A stretch of DNA of 64,000 nt. Origin: Streptomyces sp. NBC_00448 (GTDB lineage: Bacteria; Actinomycetota; Actinomycetes; Streptomycetales; Streptomycetaceae). The translations under genes and the position numbers were made by a program. The notes beneath the pieces are model-generated. The model had not been told where the DNA came from. It saw only the letters and a program-made list of their open reading frames with translations, and made no database searches. Within the stretch, counting starts at the first letter, position 1; each line of letters begins with the position of its first letter. This document shows positions 33,046 through 40,910 of the stretch, in pieces. The stretch is taken from NCBI RefSeq assembly GCF_036014115.1, contig NZ_CP107913.1:8753501-8817500 (forward strand). The letters run 5' to 3'.

Positions 33046-34313
33046 GCGGCCACGACCAGGCCGACGCGACCGCGTACGGCGTGAACGGTACGAGCGCGTA
33101 CGGCGTGACCGGTGCCGGCGGTGTGGGCGGTGTGCGCGGGAACGGCGCGGACCGTACGGGCCCGCTGCGGATCGTGCGGGTGGCGAACTTCGTGACCCCC
33201 GTCTCCGGCGGCCTGCGCACCGCGCTGCGGCACCTCGGCGAGGGCTACGCGGCGGCCGGCCACGAACCCGTGCTGGTCGTGCCCGGCGCCGAGCGGTCCG
33301 ACGAACTCACCCCGCAGGGGCGGGTGATCACGGTGCCCGGCCCCGAGATCCCCGGCACCGGCGGCTACCGGGTGCTGGCCCGCCGCGCCCCGGTCGAGGT
33401 GCTGCTCGCGCGGCTGGCCCCCGACCGGTTGGAGGTCTCCGACCGCACCACGCTGCGCTGGACGGGGGAGTGGGCCAGGCGGCACCGGGTGCCGGCCGTG
33501 ATGGTCTCGCACGAGAGCGCCGACGGCGTGCTCGGCACCTGGGGCGTGCCCGGCCCGCTCGCCCGCAGGTTCGGCGACGCCCTCAACCGCCGCTCCGCGC
33601 ACGCCTACACGCGCATCGTGTGCACCACCGCGTGGGCGGCGGCGGAGTTCGAGCGGATCGGCGCCCGCAACGTCGTACGCGCCCCGCTCGGCGTGGACCT
33701 CGCCGCATGGCACCCCGGGCACCGCGACCCGCGGGTGCGGGCCCGGTACGCGCGGGACGGCGAGGTGCTGCTCGTGCTGTGCTCGCGGCTGTCCCCGGAG
33801 AAGCGGCCGGACGACGCCCTCGACGCGCTGGCCCACCTGCGCGGCCAGGGCGTGGCCGCGGCACTCGTGGTGGCCGGGGACGGGCCGCTGCGGGCCCGGC
33901 TGACCGAACGGGTGCGGGCGGCGCGGCTGCCGGTGACCTTCCTCGGCCATGTGGCGCGGCGCTCCGACCTCGCGGCGCTGCTGGCCACGGCGGACGTGGC
34001 GCTGGCGCCCGGGCCGGTCGAGACGTTCGGGCTCGCCGCGCTGGAGGCGCTGGCCTGCGGCACCCCCGTGGTGGCCAGCGCCCGCTCCGCGCTGCCGGCG
34101 CTCATCGGGCCGGCGGGCGCAGCGGCCACCACCCCGGCGCAGTACGCGGATGCCGTCCGGCGGCTGCTGGCCGTGCCCGGTCGGACCCGCCGCGCGACCG
34201 CCCGCGCCCGCGCCGAGCTCCACCCGTGGCCGGCGGCCGTCGCCGCGTTCCTCGTCGCCCACGACGCGTCCGTCCCGCACCCGGCCGGTACCGGATCGGA
34301 CGCCTGGACATGA
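33042..34313 (+). CDS. Second GT4-family glycosyltransferase
   Basis: A 423-residue GT-B glycosyltransferase with a Gly/Ala-rich 40-residue N-terminal extension. Core: IVRVANFVTPVSGGLRTALRHLGEGY, donor-domain LCSRLSPEKRPDDALDAL, and EX7E motif GPVETFGLAALEALACGTPVVAS. Probably works after the first enzyme on the same lipid or polymer acceptor. It is coupled at both ends: ATGA with the first transferase and ATGA with the SGNH gene (34310-34313). Confidence 0.85.
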   Translation: MSGHDQADATAYGVNGTSAYGVTGAGGVGGVRGNGADRTGPLRIVRVANFVTPVSGGLRTALRHLGEGYAAAGHEPVLVVPGAERSDELTPQGRVITVPGPEIPGTGGYRVLARRAPVEVLLARLAPDRLEVSDRTTLRWTGEWARRHRVPAVMVSHESADGVLGTWGVPGPLARRFGDALNRRSAHAYTRIVCTTAWAAAEFERIGARNVVRAPLGVDLAAWHPGHRDPRVRARYARDGEVLLVLCSRLSPEKRPDDALDALAHLRGQGVAAALVVAGDGPLRARLTERVRAARLPVTFLGHVARRSDLAALLATADVALAPGPVETFGLAALEALACGTPVVASARSALPALIGPAGAAATTPAQYADAVRRLLAVPGRTRRATARARAELHPWPAAVAAFLVAHDASVPHPAGTGSDAWT

Positions 34314-35299
34314 GCACCGACCTGCCCATGTCGCGGCCCGGAGCGGCCACTTCGGGAGCGAATGCTTCCGGAGCGGAGACGTCCGGGGACGCTTCCGGGG
34401 ACGCCTGGGGATACGCGCGCGGTACGGCGGCGCGCCGGGAGCCGGCCATGCGGTTCGCGGTGCTGGGGGACTCGCTGAGCGAAGGGGTCGGCGACCCCGT
34501 GCCCGGGGGCGGCTGGCGCGGCTGGGGCGCGTTGCTCGCCGAGGGCATCGGCGCCGGGCCGGGCGCCGTCGCCGTGGTCAACGCCGCCCGCGGCGGCGCC
34601 CGTTCGGGGGACGTGGCCGGGCGGCAGCTCGCGGTGGCCCTGGCGTGCCGGCCACGCCTGGCGTCCGTGGTCGTCGGCGGCAACGACACGCTGCGCGGCG
34701 GATTCGCGATCGACCAGGTCACGGCCGACCTGCACACCGCGATCGGTGAGCTGCGCGCGGCCGGCGCCGACGTGCTCACCGCGTGCCTGCCCGACCCCGG
34801 CAGCGTGCTCGGCCTGCCCTGGCCGCTGGCCCGCCCGCTCGCCCGCCGTATGACGGCGCTCAACACCGCCGTGCACGCCCTGTCCGCGTACCACGGCGCC
34901 CTCCACCTGCACGCCGCGCACCGGCCCTGGTCCACCGCGCCCGGCACCCTCAGCGCGGACCGGCTGCACCCCAGCGAGAAGGGGCACCGGCTGCTCGCCC
35001 ACGACTTCCACGCGATCCTTGCTGCCCAAGGGCTCGCCGCCGGTCCGCCGCCCCGGCTCGACCCCGACCGCCCTCCGCCCGGGCGGCGTGCCTCCACCTG
35101 GTGGATGGCCACGCGCGGCACCCGCTGGGTCGCCGACCGCAGCCGTGACCTCCTGCCCGACCTGCTACGGCTCGCCGCCGAGGAGTACCGCCACGAAGTC
35201 CGCGGCACGGTGCCCCTCCTGGACCACGCGGCCCGCCGCGCCACCGAACACGCCCTCGGCGCGGTGCTGCCCTCCTCCCTTACGGCAGGGCGCCCTTGA
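34310..35299 (+). CDS. SGNH/GDSL-family esterase
   Basis: A 329-residue SGNH hydrolase with an about 45-residue low-complexity lead. Block I AVLGDSLSEGVGD carries the Ser, VVVGGNDTLRGG the Asn of block III, and DRLHPSEKGH the Asp-His pair of block V. There is no signal peptide, so it acts inside, perhaps removing or moving acyl groups on the glycolipid made by the two transferases. An in-frame ATG at 34448 (MRFAVLGDS) is an alternative start. Its TGA overlaps the TTG of the truncated HAD frame. Confidence 0.84.
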   Translation: MSTDLPMSRPGAATSGANASGAETSGDASGDAWGYARGTAARREPAMRFAVLGDSLSEGVGDPVPGGGWRGWGALLAEGIGAGPGAVAVVNAARGGARSGDVAGRQLAVALACRPRLASVVVGGNDTLRGGFAIDQVTADLHTAIGELRAAGADVLTACLPDPGSVLGLPWPLARPLARRMTALNTAVHALSAYHGALHLHAAHRPWSTAPGTLSADRLHPSEKGHRLLAHDFHAILAAQGLAAGPPPRLDPDRPPPGRRASTWWMATRGTRWVADRSRDLLPDLLRLAAEEYRHEVRGTVPLLDHAARRATEHALGAVLPSSLTAGRP

Positions 35300-35619
35300 G
35301 CTGGGATGCCGCTCCCGGCAGACTGCGGGGCATACCGTTCTTCGAAGCCGTCCTGTTCGACTGGGTCGCTACGCTCGTCGTGCCCAAGTGGGGTCCCGCC
35401 GAGGGACGTTCGCGGGGCGCCGGATGGATCGAGCATGCGTTGCGGCAGCTCGGACGCGACACGTCGGAGCCGCAGGTGCGGCGGGTCAGTCAGGCGCTGA
35501 CCGCGGCGGGCCGCCGTGCGGACGTCGAGCGGGGCTGGTTCCGCGCCGACGCGTCGGCCGAGTCCCACCGCCGGGGCTACGACCGCTGGCGGCTGTTCAG
35601 GGGCGCCGTGCGGGGGTGA
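35296..35619 (+). pseudogene. Truncated HAD-like hydrolase
   Basis: A 107-residue frame that looks like the first third of a HAD-superfamily hydrolase. Motif I is seen as FFEAVLFDWVATLVVP (nucleophile Asp about residue 22) and the cap begins RGYDRW, but motifs II-IV are missing; full-length relatives would be about 230 residues. The TTG start overlaps the SGNH stop (TTGA). The frame ends inside the last codons of pxpC on the other strand, so the gene was probably cut by a rearrangement that joined the pxp operon here. The second motif-I Asp is Val, as in some subgroups. Confidence 0.6.
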
Positions 35620-36481
35620 AGCGGACGGGGGTGCCCGGGCGGGCCTGGGCGGCGGCGGGGAGGGCCGCGGCCGGGACGACACCGATGACCGGGTAGCCCC
35701 CGGTGGTGGGGTGGTCGGCGAGGAAGACGACGGGCCGTCCGTCCGGAGGGACCTGGACGGCGCCCAACACCATTCCCTCGCTGGGGAGTTCGGCATCCCG
35801 GACCCGTTCCAGGGGCGGCCCGAGGGTACGCAGGCCGATCCGGTTGGACGCGGGGGAGACCTCGTAGCGGCCGCGGGCGAGCGCGCGCGGCGCGTCGGGC
35901 GCGAACCAGTCGTCGCGGGGGCCGGGCAGCAGCGGAAGCACCAGTTCGGTGCCGAGCCCGCCGTACGGCAGCACGTCGCACGCGCCGGTCGGGCCCGACC
36001 GGCGTGCTCCGAGGGGGAGTTCGGCGCCGTCGGCGAGCGGCGCGGGGCCGAGCCCCGACAGCAGGTCGGTCGCGCGGCTGCCCAGCACCTCGGGCATGTC
36101 CACGCCCCCCGCGAACGCCAGGTAGGCGCGTACGCCCCCGGTGGCCGCCCCCACGTCGAGCACCGCCCCCGCGGGCACCCGTACCGGCGCGCCCCAGGCC
36201 ACCGGGCGGCCGTCCACCCGGACCGGGCAGGCCGCGCCCGTCACCGCCGCGAGCATCGGGCGCGAGGCGCGCACCGCGCAGCCGTTCAGCGTCGTCTCCA
36301 GGCCGGCCGCGGCCGCGGGGTTGCCGACCAGGCGGTTCGCCAGCAGGTGCGCCGGCCGGTCGAGGGCGCCGGAGGCGGGCACGCCGAGGTGCGCGAACCC
36401 GGGCCGGCCGAGGTCCTGCACCGTGGTGAGGGCGCCGGCGCGGACGACGGTCAGCGCGGTCGGGCTCGCGGCGGCGGTCAT
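35597..36481 (-). CDS. pxpC: 5-oxoprolinase subunit C
   Basis: A 294-residue biotin-dependent-carboxyltransferase-like protein (PxpC). Conserved start LTTVQDLGRPGFAHLGVPASGALD and later SNRIGLRTLGPPLERV, then HPTTGGYPVIGVV. With PxpA and PxpB it forms the ATP-dependent 5-oxoprolinase that opens 5-oxoproline (pyroglutamate) to glutamate in the cytosol. The ATG overlaps the pxpB stop (ATGA). Its 3' end overlaps the truncated HAD frame by 23 bases. Confidence 0.9.
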   Translation of the reverse strand: MTAAASPTALTVVRAGALTTVQDLGRPGFAHLGVPASGALDRPAHLLANRLVGNPAAAAGLETTLNGCAVRASRPMLAAVTGAACPVRVDGRPVAWGAPVRVPAGAVLDVGAATGGVRAYLAFAGGVDMPEVLGSRATDLLSGLGPAPLADGAELPLGARRSGPTGACDVLPYGGLGTELVLPLLPGPRDDWFAPDAPRALARGRYEVSPASNRIGLRTLGPPLERVRDAELPSEGMVLGAVQVPPDGRPVVFLADHPTTGGYPVIGVVPAAALPAAAQARPGTPVRFTPARRP

Positions 36482-37176
36482 CGCGCGGCCGTGAAGCGTA
36501 CGCCGGTGCCGGGCGCGAGCAGGGCCGCCGGCTCGCGCGCCGGGTCCCACAGCTCCGCGTCCGTCGTGCCGATGATCTGCCAACCGCCCGGCGACGCCCG
36601 CGGATAGACCCCCGCGTACGGTCCGGCGAGGCCGACCGACCCCGGGGGAACGGCCGTTCGCGGGGTGGCCCGGCGTGGCACCGCCAACTCCGGCGGCAGA
36701 CCGGTCAGATAGCCGAACCCGGGGGCGAACCCGCAGAACGCCACCCGGAAGGCGGTGCCCGTGACGGTCGCCACGACCTCCTCCCGCGACATGTCCCACA
36801 TACCCGCGACCTCCGCCAGATCCGGCCCGTCGAACCGTACGGACAGCTCCACCGCCCCTGCCGCGGCGGTCGCCGGCGGGGGCACCTCCCAGCGCACCAC
36901 GTCCGCCGCGAACGCCCGCGGGTCGGCCAGTCCGGCGACCAGCACCGTACGGGCCGCCGGCACCACTTCCGTCACCGCGCCCAACTCGCCTGCCGCGCGC
37001 CGCCGTTCCACCTCCGCGTGCAGGGCCTGCGCCTGCTCGCCGTTCTCCACCTCGACCAGCACCGCGGACTCCCCGGCCGGCAGGGCCCGCGCCCTCATCC
37101 GGACGGGCCCGCCCGTATCCGAGCCCGTATCCGAGCCCTTATCCGTATGCGCGCCCGCGCCCGTGCTCCCGCTCAT
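36478..37176 (-). CDS. pxpB: 5-oxoprolinase subunit B
   Basis: A 232-residue cyclophilin-like subunit of 5-oxoprolinase. Signature segments FRVAFCGFAPGFGYLTGLP and PGSVGLAGPYAGVYPRASPGGWQIIG are intact. A 25-residue Gly/Ser/Asp-rich N-terminal extension precedes RARALPAGESAVLVEV. Start and stop overlap pxpA and pxpC by four bases each, so the three subunits are made together. Confidence 0.9.
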   Translation of the reverse strand: MSGSTGAGAHTDKGSDTGSDTGGPVRMRARALPAGESAVLVEVENGEQAQALHAEVERRRAAGELGAVTEVVPAARTVLVAGLADPRAFAADVVRWEVPPPATAAAGAVELSVRFDGPDLAEVAGMWDMSREEVVATVTGTAFRVAFCGFAPGFGYLTGLPPELAVPRRATPRTAVPPGSVGLAGPYAGVYPRASPGGWQIIGTTDAELWDPAREPAALLAPGTGVRFTAAR

Positions 37177-37949
37177 GCGAACGCCTCCACCCGCAGCCCC
37201 GCGTCCTCCAGCGCGCCGCGCACCCGCACCGCCAGCCGGGCCGCGCCGGGGGTGTCGCCGTGCACGCACAGGGACCGCGCCGCGACCGCGACCGTCTCCC
37301 CGGTCAGCGCCGCCACCCGGCCGTCGCGGGCCAGCCCGACCGAGCGGGCCACCACGGCGTCCGCGTCCTCCACCACCGCGCCCGGCTCGCGCCGCGACAC
37401 CAGGGTGCCGGCCGCGGTGTACGCGCGGTCCGCGAACGCCTCGGGCACCGCCGCCAACCCGGCCCGCTCCGCCGCCGCCAGCAGCCGGGAACCCGGCAGC
37501 CCCAGCACCGGCAGCGCCCCCGCCAGCCGTACGCCCGCCACCACCGCCTCGGCCTGCTCCGCGTCGTGCACCGCCCGGTTGTACAGCGCGCCGTGCGGCT
37601 TCACATACCCCACCACCGCGCCCGCCGCCCGCGCGAACACCTCCAACGCGCCGATCTGGTAGGCCACTTCCGCCGCCAGCTCGTCCGCCGGCACGTCCAT
37701 CGCGCGCCGCCCGAAGCCCGCCAGGTCGCGGTAGGAGACCTGCGCGCCGATCCGCACCCCGCGCTCGGCGGCCAGATCGCACACCCGCCGCATCGTCGCC
37801 GGGTCGCCCGCGTGGAAGCCGCACGCCACGTTCGCGCTCGTCACGACCGACAGCAGCGCCTCGTCGTCGGTCAGCCGCCAGCGGCCGAAGCCCTCGCCGA
37901 GGTCGGCGTTGAGGTCGATCGCCGCTCGCGCCACCGCGTCCTGCGCCAT
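37173..37949 (-). CDS. pxpA: 5-oxoprolinase subunit A (LamB/YcsF family)
   Basis: A 258-residue LamB/YcsF protein. IDLNADLGEGFGRW, VTSANVACGFHAGDP and YVKPHGALYN are the family hallmarks. First gene of pxpABC; many bacteria use another order (pxpBCA in E. coli). ATG at 37949 follows a modest GGCGGA; a frame reaching 38030 is less likely. The operon is divergent from the condensin-like cluster, with about 150 bases between them. Confidence 0.9.
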   Translation of the reverse strand: MAQDAVARAAIDLNADLGEGFGRWRLTDDEALLSVVTSANVACGFHAGDPATMRRVCDLAAERGVRIGAQVSYRDLAGFGRRAMDVPADELAAEVAYQIGALEVFARAAGAVVGYVKPHGALYNRAVHDAEQAEAVVAGVRLAGALPVLGLPGSRLLAAAERAGLAAVPEAFADRAYTAAGTLVSRREPGAVVEDADAVVARSVGLARDGRVAALTGETVAVAARSLCVHGDTPGAARLAVRVRGALEDAGLRVEAFA

Positions 37950-38089
37950 GATGATCCGCCCGGGTCCGTCGCCTCGCATCGGCCCGCCGATGCCCGTGGC
38001 ACGATCATGGCAGCTCCCCGCCGCTTCCACCCGGCACCGCCCACCCCGTACGCATCCGTGCCGTTTCGTGCGTTGTCGGTGGCACCGCC

Positions 38090-38095
38090 TAATGT
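38090..38095 (+). promoter_or_regulatory. -10 box of the condensin-like operon
   Basis: TAATGT ends six bases before the GTG at 38102, so the first gene of the operon is probably leaderless. No clear -35. Confidence 0.5.
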
Positions 38096-38101
38096 TGGGG
38101 C

Positions 38102-39631
38102 GTGACCACGACCGTCCCGCACCTTCCGCCGCAGCAGTCGCGGCAGCCGCCGCAGCCGCTGCCGGGTGCGCCGCGCCCCGCGCCGGGCCCGGCGGCCGAC
38201 GAAGGGCTGGCCCGCCGGCTGCGCGCGCTCGCCTGCACCGCGCCGCTGCACGACCTCGACACCCGCAAGGCGAACCTCGCCGGCGCGTACTCGGTCTACG
38301 CGATGGCCGAGGTGGCGCTGGCCGCGATCGACCTGGTCACCCTCAACATGGACTTCGACACCGGCGCGGACCACGACCAGATAGTGGCCAGACTGCTGCC
38401 CCGCGTCGCCGCCCAGGCCCCCACCCGCACCCTCGCCGAACACGAGCGGGTGGCCCGCTGGGTGCTGGAGAACCTCATCAACGTCGGCAGTGCCGACCGC
38501 GGATTCCGCGCCGTCTACGGCACGTTCGGCGCCGACGGCGCGTACATCCGGCGGGACTACGACTTCAAGCTGATCGAGGAGGTCGCCGGCCCCGGCGGCA
38601 GCGTGTACCTGCGCACCACCGACGAGGCGGTCAACGTCCTGGTCGGCGCCCTCGACACCGACGTCACCAGCGCCCAGATCGCCGCCGAGGTCAAGCTGGA
38701 GGTGCTGATCAGCCGCGGCCGCCTCGCCGACGCCCAACTCGCCGCCGAGCAGGCCCGCTACCGCACGGTGCAGTATGCGGAAACCCTCCGCCGCACCCTG
38801 GAGGCCACCCGGCGCGACGTCCGCGCGGTCGACTGGCTGCGCCAGGTGCCCGACATGATCGCCGAGGCCCTCGACCACGTCGCCGACCGCTACCGCCACG
38901 AGAACGCGATCCTCACCAACATCCGCAAGGCGCGCGACGAAGCGGAGGAGCCCGAGCACAAGCGGCGCGCCGCCGAACTGGTGGACATCGTCAAGGACTG
39001 CATCCGCCGCCACACCCAACTCCAGTCCCGGCTGCTGGAGGCCGGGCCGCTCTTCCGCGCCGAGCAGGACCGGCAGGCGTTCGCCGCGCCGCCCGCCCGC
39101 GCCGGACTCGACCTGTACGGCCAGCTCGTCGCGCCCCTGCTGCCGCTGCCCGTCGAGCAGGCGTCCCGCGTCACCGACGCGTTCTTCGCCCGCGGCACCG
39201 GCCTGCGCACCCCCGGCGCCGTCCGCGTCACCGACCTGGTCGACCTCCTGCTCACCCCGCCGGTCGAACGCGACCATCTGGGCGCGGAGATGCCCGAGCC
39301 CGACCTGGTCGCCACCCCCGACGACTCCCGGTTCAGCGACGAGCAACTGGAGTCCGCGCTCGCCCTCCTCGACCTGCCGCACGACGCCCCCCGCCGGCTG
39401 TCGGGGCTGCTCGCCGAGGCCCGCCGCCAGGACCCCGACCTGCCCTACCTCGTCGCGCTCCTCGCCATCCACGCCGCGTCCCCGCCGGTCGGCACCGCAC
39501 ACCGGCAGGGCGAGCCCCGCCTGCTCTTCGCCGTGGACGACGGCACCGTGCTCGACGACCCGGAGTTCGGCGGCGCGGACCTCATCCTCGGGACCGCCCT
39601 GCTGGCGGGAGGTGCCGACCGTGAAGGGTGA
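38102..39631 (+). CDS. MukF/MksF/JetA-like kleisin subunit
   Basis: A 509-residue protein that I read as the kleisin-like subunit of an SMC complex. After a Pro-rich lead, a winged-helix-like N-terminal domain (LAGAYSVYAMAEVALAAIDLV) is followed by YLRTTDEAVNVLVGALDTDV and LEVLISRGRLADAQLAAEQARYRTVQYAE, which match the long-helix region of MksF/JetA proteins, then a helical middle (about residues 250-320) and a winged-helix C-terminus. It should join the two SMC heads. The start is GTG, leaderless. Followed by the MukE-like and SMC-like genes. Assignment rests on gene order plus motif resemblance. Confidence 0.7.
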   Translation: MTTTVPHLPPQQSRQPPQPLPGAPRPAPGPAADEGLARRLRALACTAPLHDLDTRKANLAGAYSVYAMAEVALAAIDLVTLNMDFDTGADHDQIVARLLPRVAAQAPTRTLAEHERVARWVLENLINVGSADRGFRAVYGTFGADGAYIRRDYDFKLIEEVAGPGGSVYLRTTDEAVNVLVGALDTDVTSAQIAAEVKLEVLISRGRLADAQLAAEQARYRTVQYAETLRRTLEATRRDVRAVDWLRQVPDMIAEALDHVADRYRHENAILTNIRKARDEAEEPEHKRRAAELVDIVKDCIRRHTQLQSRLLEAGPLFRAEQDRQAFAAPPARAGLDLYGQLVAPLLPLPVEQASRVTDAFFARGTGLRTPGAVRVTDLVDLLLTPPVERDHLGAEMPEPDLVATPDDSRFSDEQLESALALLDLPHDAPRRLSGLLAEARRQDPDLPYLVALLAIHAASPPVGTAHRQGEPRLLFAVDDGTVLDDPEFGGADLILGTALLAGGADREG

Positions 39632-39818
39632 ACGCCGCCTCGGTCCGACGGGCGGCGGCCCGCGCGTCCGCCGCCTGGCGGACGGCCCCGGCCCCCGCTC
39701 GGGCCCCGGCCCCGGTTTCCGCAACGGCTCCGGCCCCCACCTCGGCTCCGGGCGCCCGACCTGCCCCGCCCACCCGCACCCAGCCCACCCCCAGCTCCCA
39801 GAGGAACGCACGACGTGA
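39621..39818 (+). CDS. Possible small coupled protein between kleisin- and MukE-like genes
   Basis: A 65-residue frame, Gly/Pro/Arg/His-rich, with no recognisable domain. GGGAGG lies eight bases before its GTG; it overlaps the end of the kleisin-like gene by 11 bases and its TGA overlaps the GTG of the MukE-like gene (GTGA). It may encode a small partner or only carry ribosomes to the next gene. GC-rich DNA produces such frames by chance, so confidence is low. Confidence 0.35.
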   Translation: MKGERRLGPTGGGPRVRRLADGPGPRSGPGPGFRNGSGPHLGSGRPTCPAHPHPAHPQLPEERTT

Positions 39819-40702
39819 TCACGGATCGGCAGGACGACACACGGGAATCCGGCGAGGCGGCCACCCCGTCCCCCATCGTGCCCGGCGATGTCGCGGACGC
39901 CGCCCGCCTGGTCGGGTTCGGGTTGCAGCCCAAGCTGATCCCGGCCCGCGACGCGGAGTACGCGGAACTGATCCGCCGCCACCGCGAGGACCCGGCGTTC
40001 GCCCGGCTCGCCGACGCCGTGGCGGCCGGGCTCGGCCTGATCGTGCTGGAGGTGTCGCCCCGGGCGGGCATGGCCGTCGCCGCGGGCGAGGACTCGGTGT
40101 TCGCGGTCCGGATGGGCGACTACGCCCGCCGCGCCGCGTCCGACTCCGGCGACCGCTTCCTGCACGGCCTCGCCCACCTCGCCGCTGCCGCCCTCGCTTT
40201 CCCCCGCCCCGAGGACCTGGCCGACGACGGCTACATCGGTCGGATCACCGTGCACGGCGTGGACGCCTTCGTCCGGCAGGCGTGCCGCCGGCTGGAGGAG
40301 CGCGCCGACGAGAGCGGCGAGAACACCGACCCGGCCAGCGACGCGCCCGGCCTGGAGGCGGCCTGGCGGGTCTACACCCGGCGCAGCGCCACCGGCGCCA
40401 CCAAGGACGCCCGCCGGCTGGCGAGTTCGACCACCGGCATCATCGGGAAGGCCGTCGCGTTCCTGGTCGACTCCGGCTTCCTGCAGCGCACCGGCGACGA
40501 GTCGGGCGGCACCTACCGCACCACCGCCCGCTACCAGCTCCAGGTCCGCGACATGGCGGGCAGCGCCGCCATGGCCGAACTCCTCGACCTCGGAGTCGTA
40601 CCGGTGGGCGACGGCACCGCCACCCTCGTACCCGCCGCGGCCGACGGCGAGGCCGCGGACCTCGCCGCCGACGCCGGCCTGCCCTTCCACGCCGGCAGTT
40701 GA
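39815..40702 (+). CDS. MukE/MksE/JetB-like subunit
   Basis: A 295-residue protein in the position of MukE/JetB. The C-terminal half looks like winged-helix domains: SSTTGIIGKAVAFLVDSGFLQRTGDESGGTYRTTARYQLQVRDMA (about residues 209-250) is typical of JetB/MksE tails. There is no enzyme motif. It should bind the kleisin-like subunit and DNA. The start is GTG with GAGGA about nine bases upstream, overlapping the small frame's stop. Confidence 0.68.
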   Translation: MITDRQDDTRESGEAATPSPIVPGDVADAARLVGFGLQPKLIPARDAEYAELIRRHREDPAFARLADAVAAGLGLIVLEVSPRAGMAVAAGEDSVFAVRMGDYARRAASDSGDRFLHGLAHLAAAALAFPRPEDLADDGYIGRITVHGVDAFVRQACRRLEERADESGENTDPASDAPGLEAAWRVYTRRSATGATKDARRLASSTTGIIGKAVAFLVDSGFLQRTGDESGGTYRTTARYQLQVRDMAGSAAMAELLDLGVVPVGDGTATLVPAAADGEAADLAADAGLPFHAGS

Positions 40703-40803
40703 CCCGTGCCCCGGCCGGCCCCCACCGCCGCGCCACCTGAACCCCCGATCCGCGGCCCTGCCCCGTACTCCGACTCGTGGCCCTGACCTCGTAGCCCCGA
40801 CCG

Positions 40804-40886
40804 GCATCCACCCGCCGAACCCCCGACCCGTTCCCCGAACCCACGAACCACCCCCGACCTACCCCCGACCGCATCCACCCGCCGAA
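40804..40886 (+). repeat. Direct repeat in the gap before the SMC-like gene
   Basis: GCATCCACCCGCCGAA occurs at 40804-40819 and 40871-40886 within a C-rich, G-poor 208-base spacer on the plus strand. The strand asymmetry is strong and would leave the mRNA here nearly unstructured. No gene is seen in the spacer. Confidence 0.6.
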
Positions 40887-40910
40887 GCCCCGAGGACGAA
40901 AGCCCCCCGC

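Noticed and set aside
31924..35299. Secondary-metabolite gene cluster
   Set aside because: No polyketide, peptide or terpene synthase occurs nearby; two transferases and an esterase are not enough.
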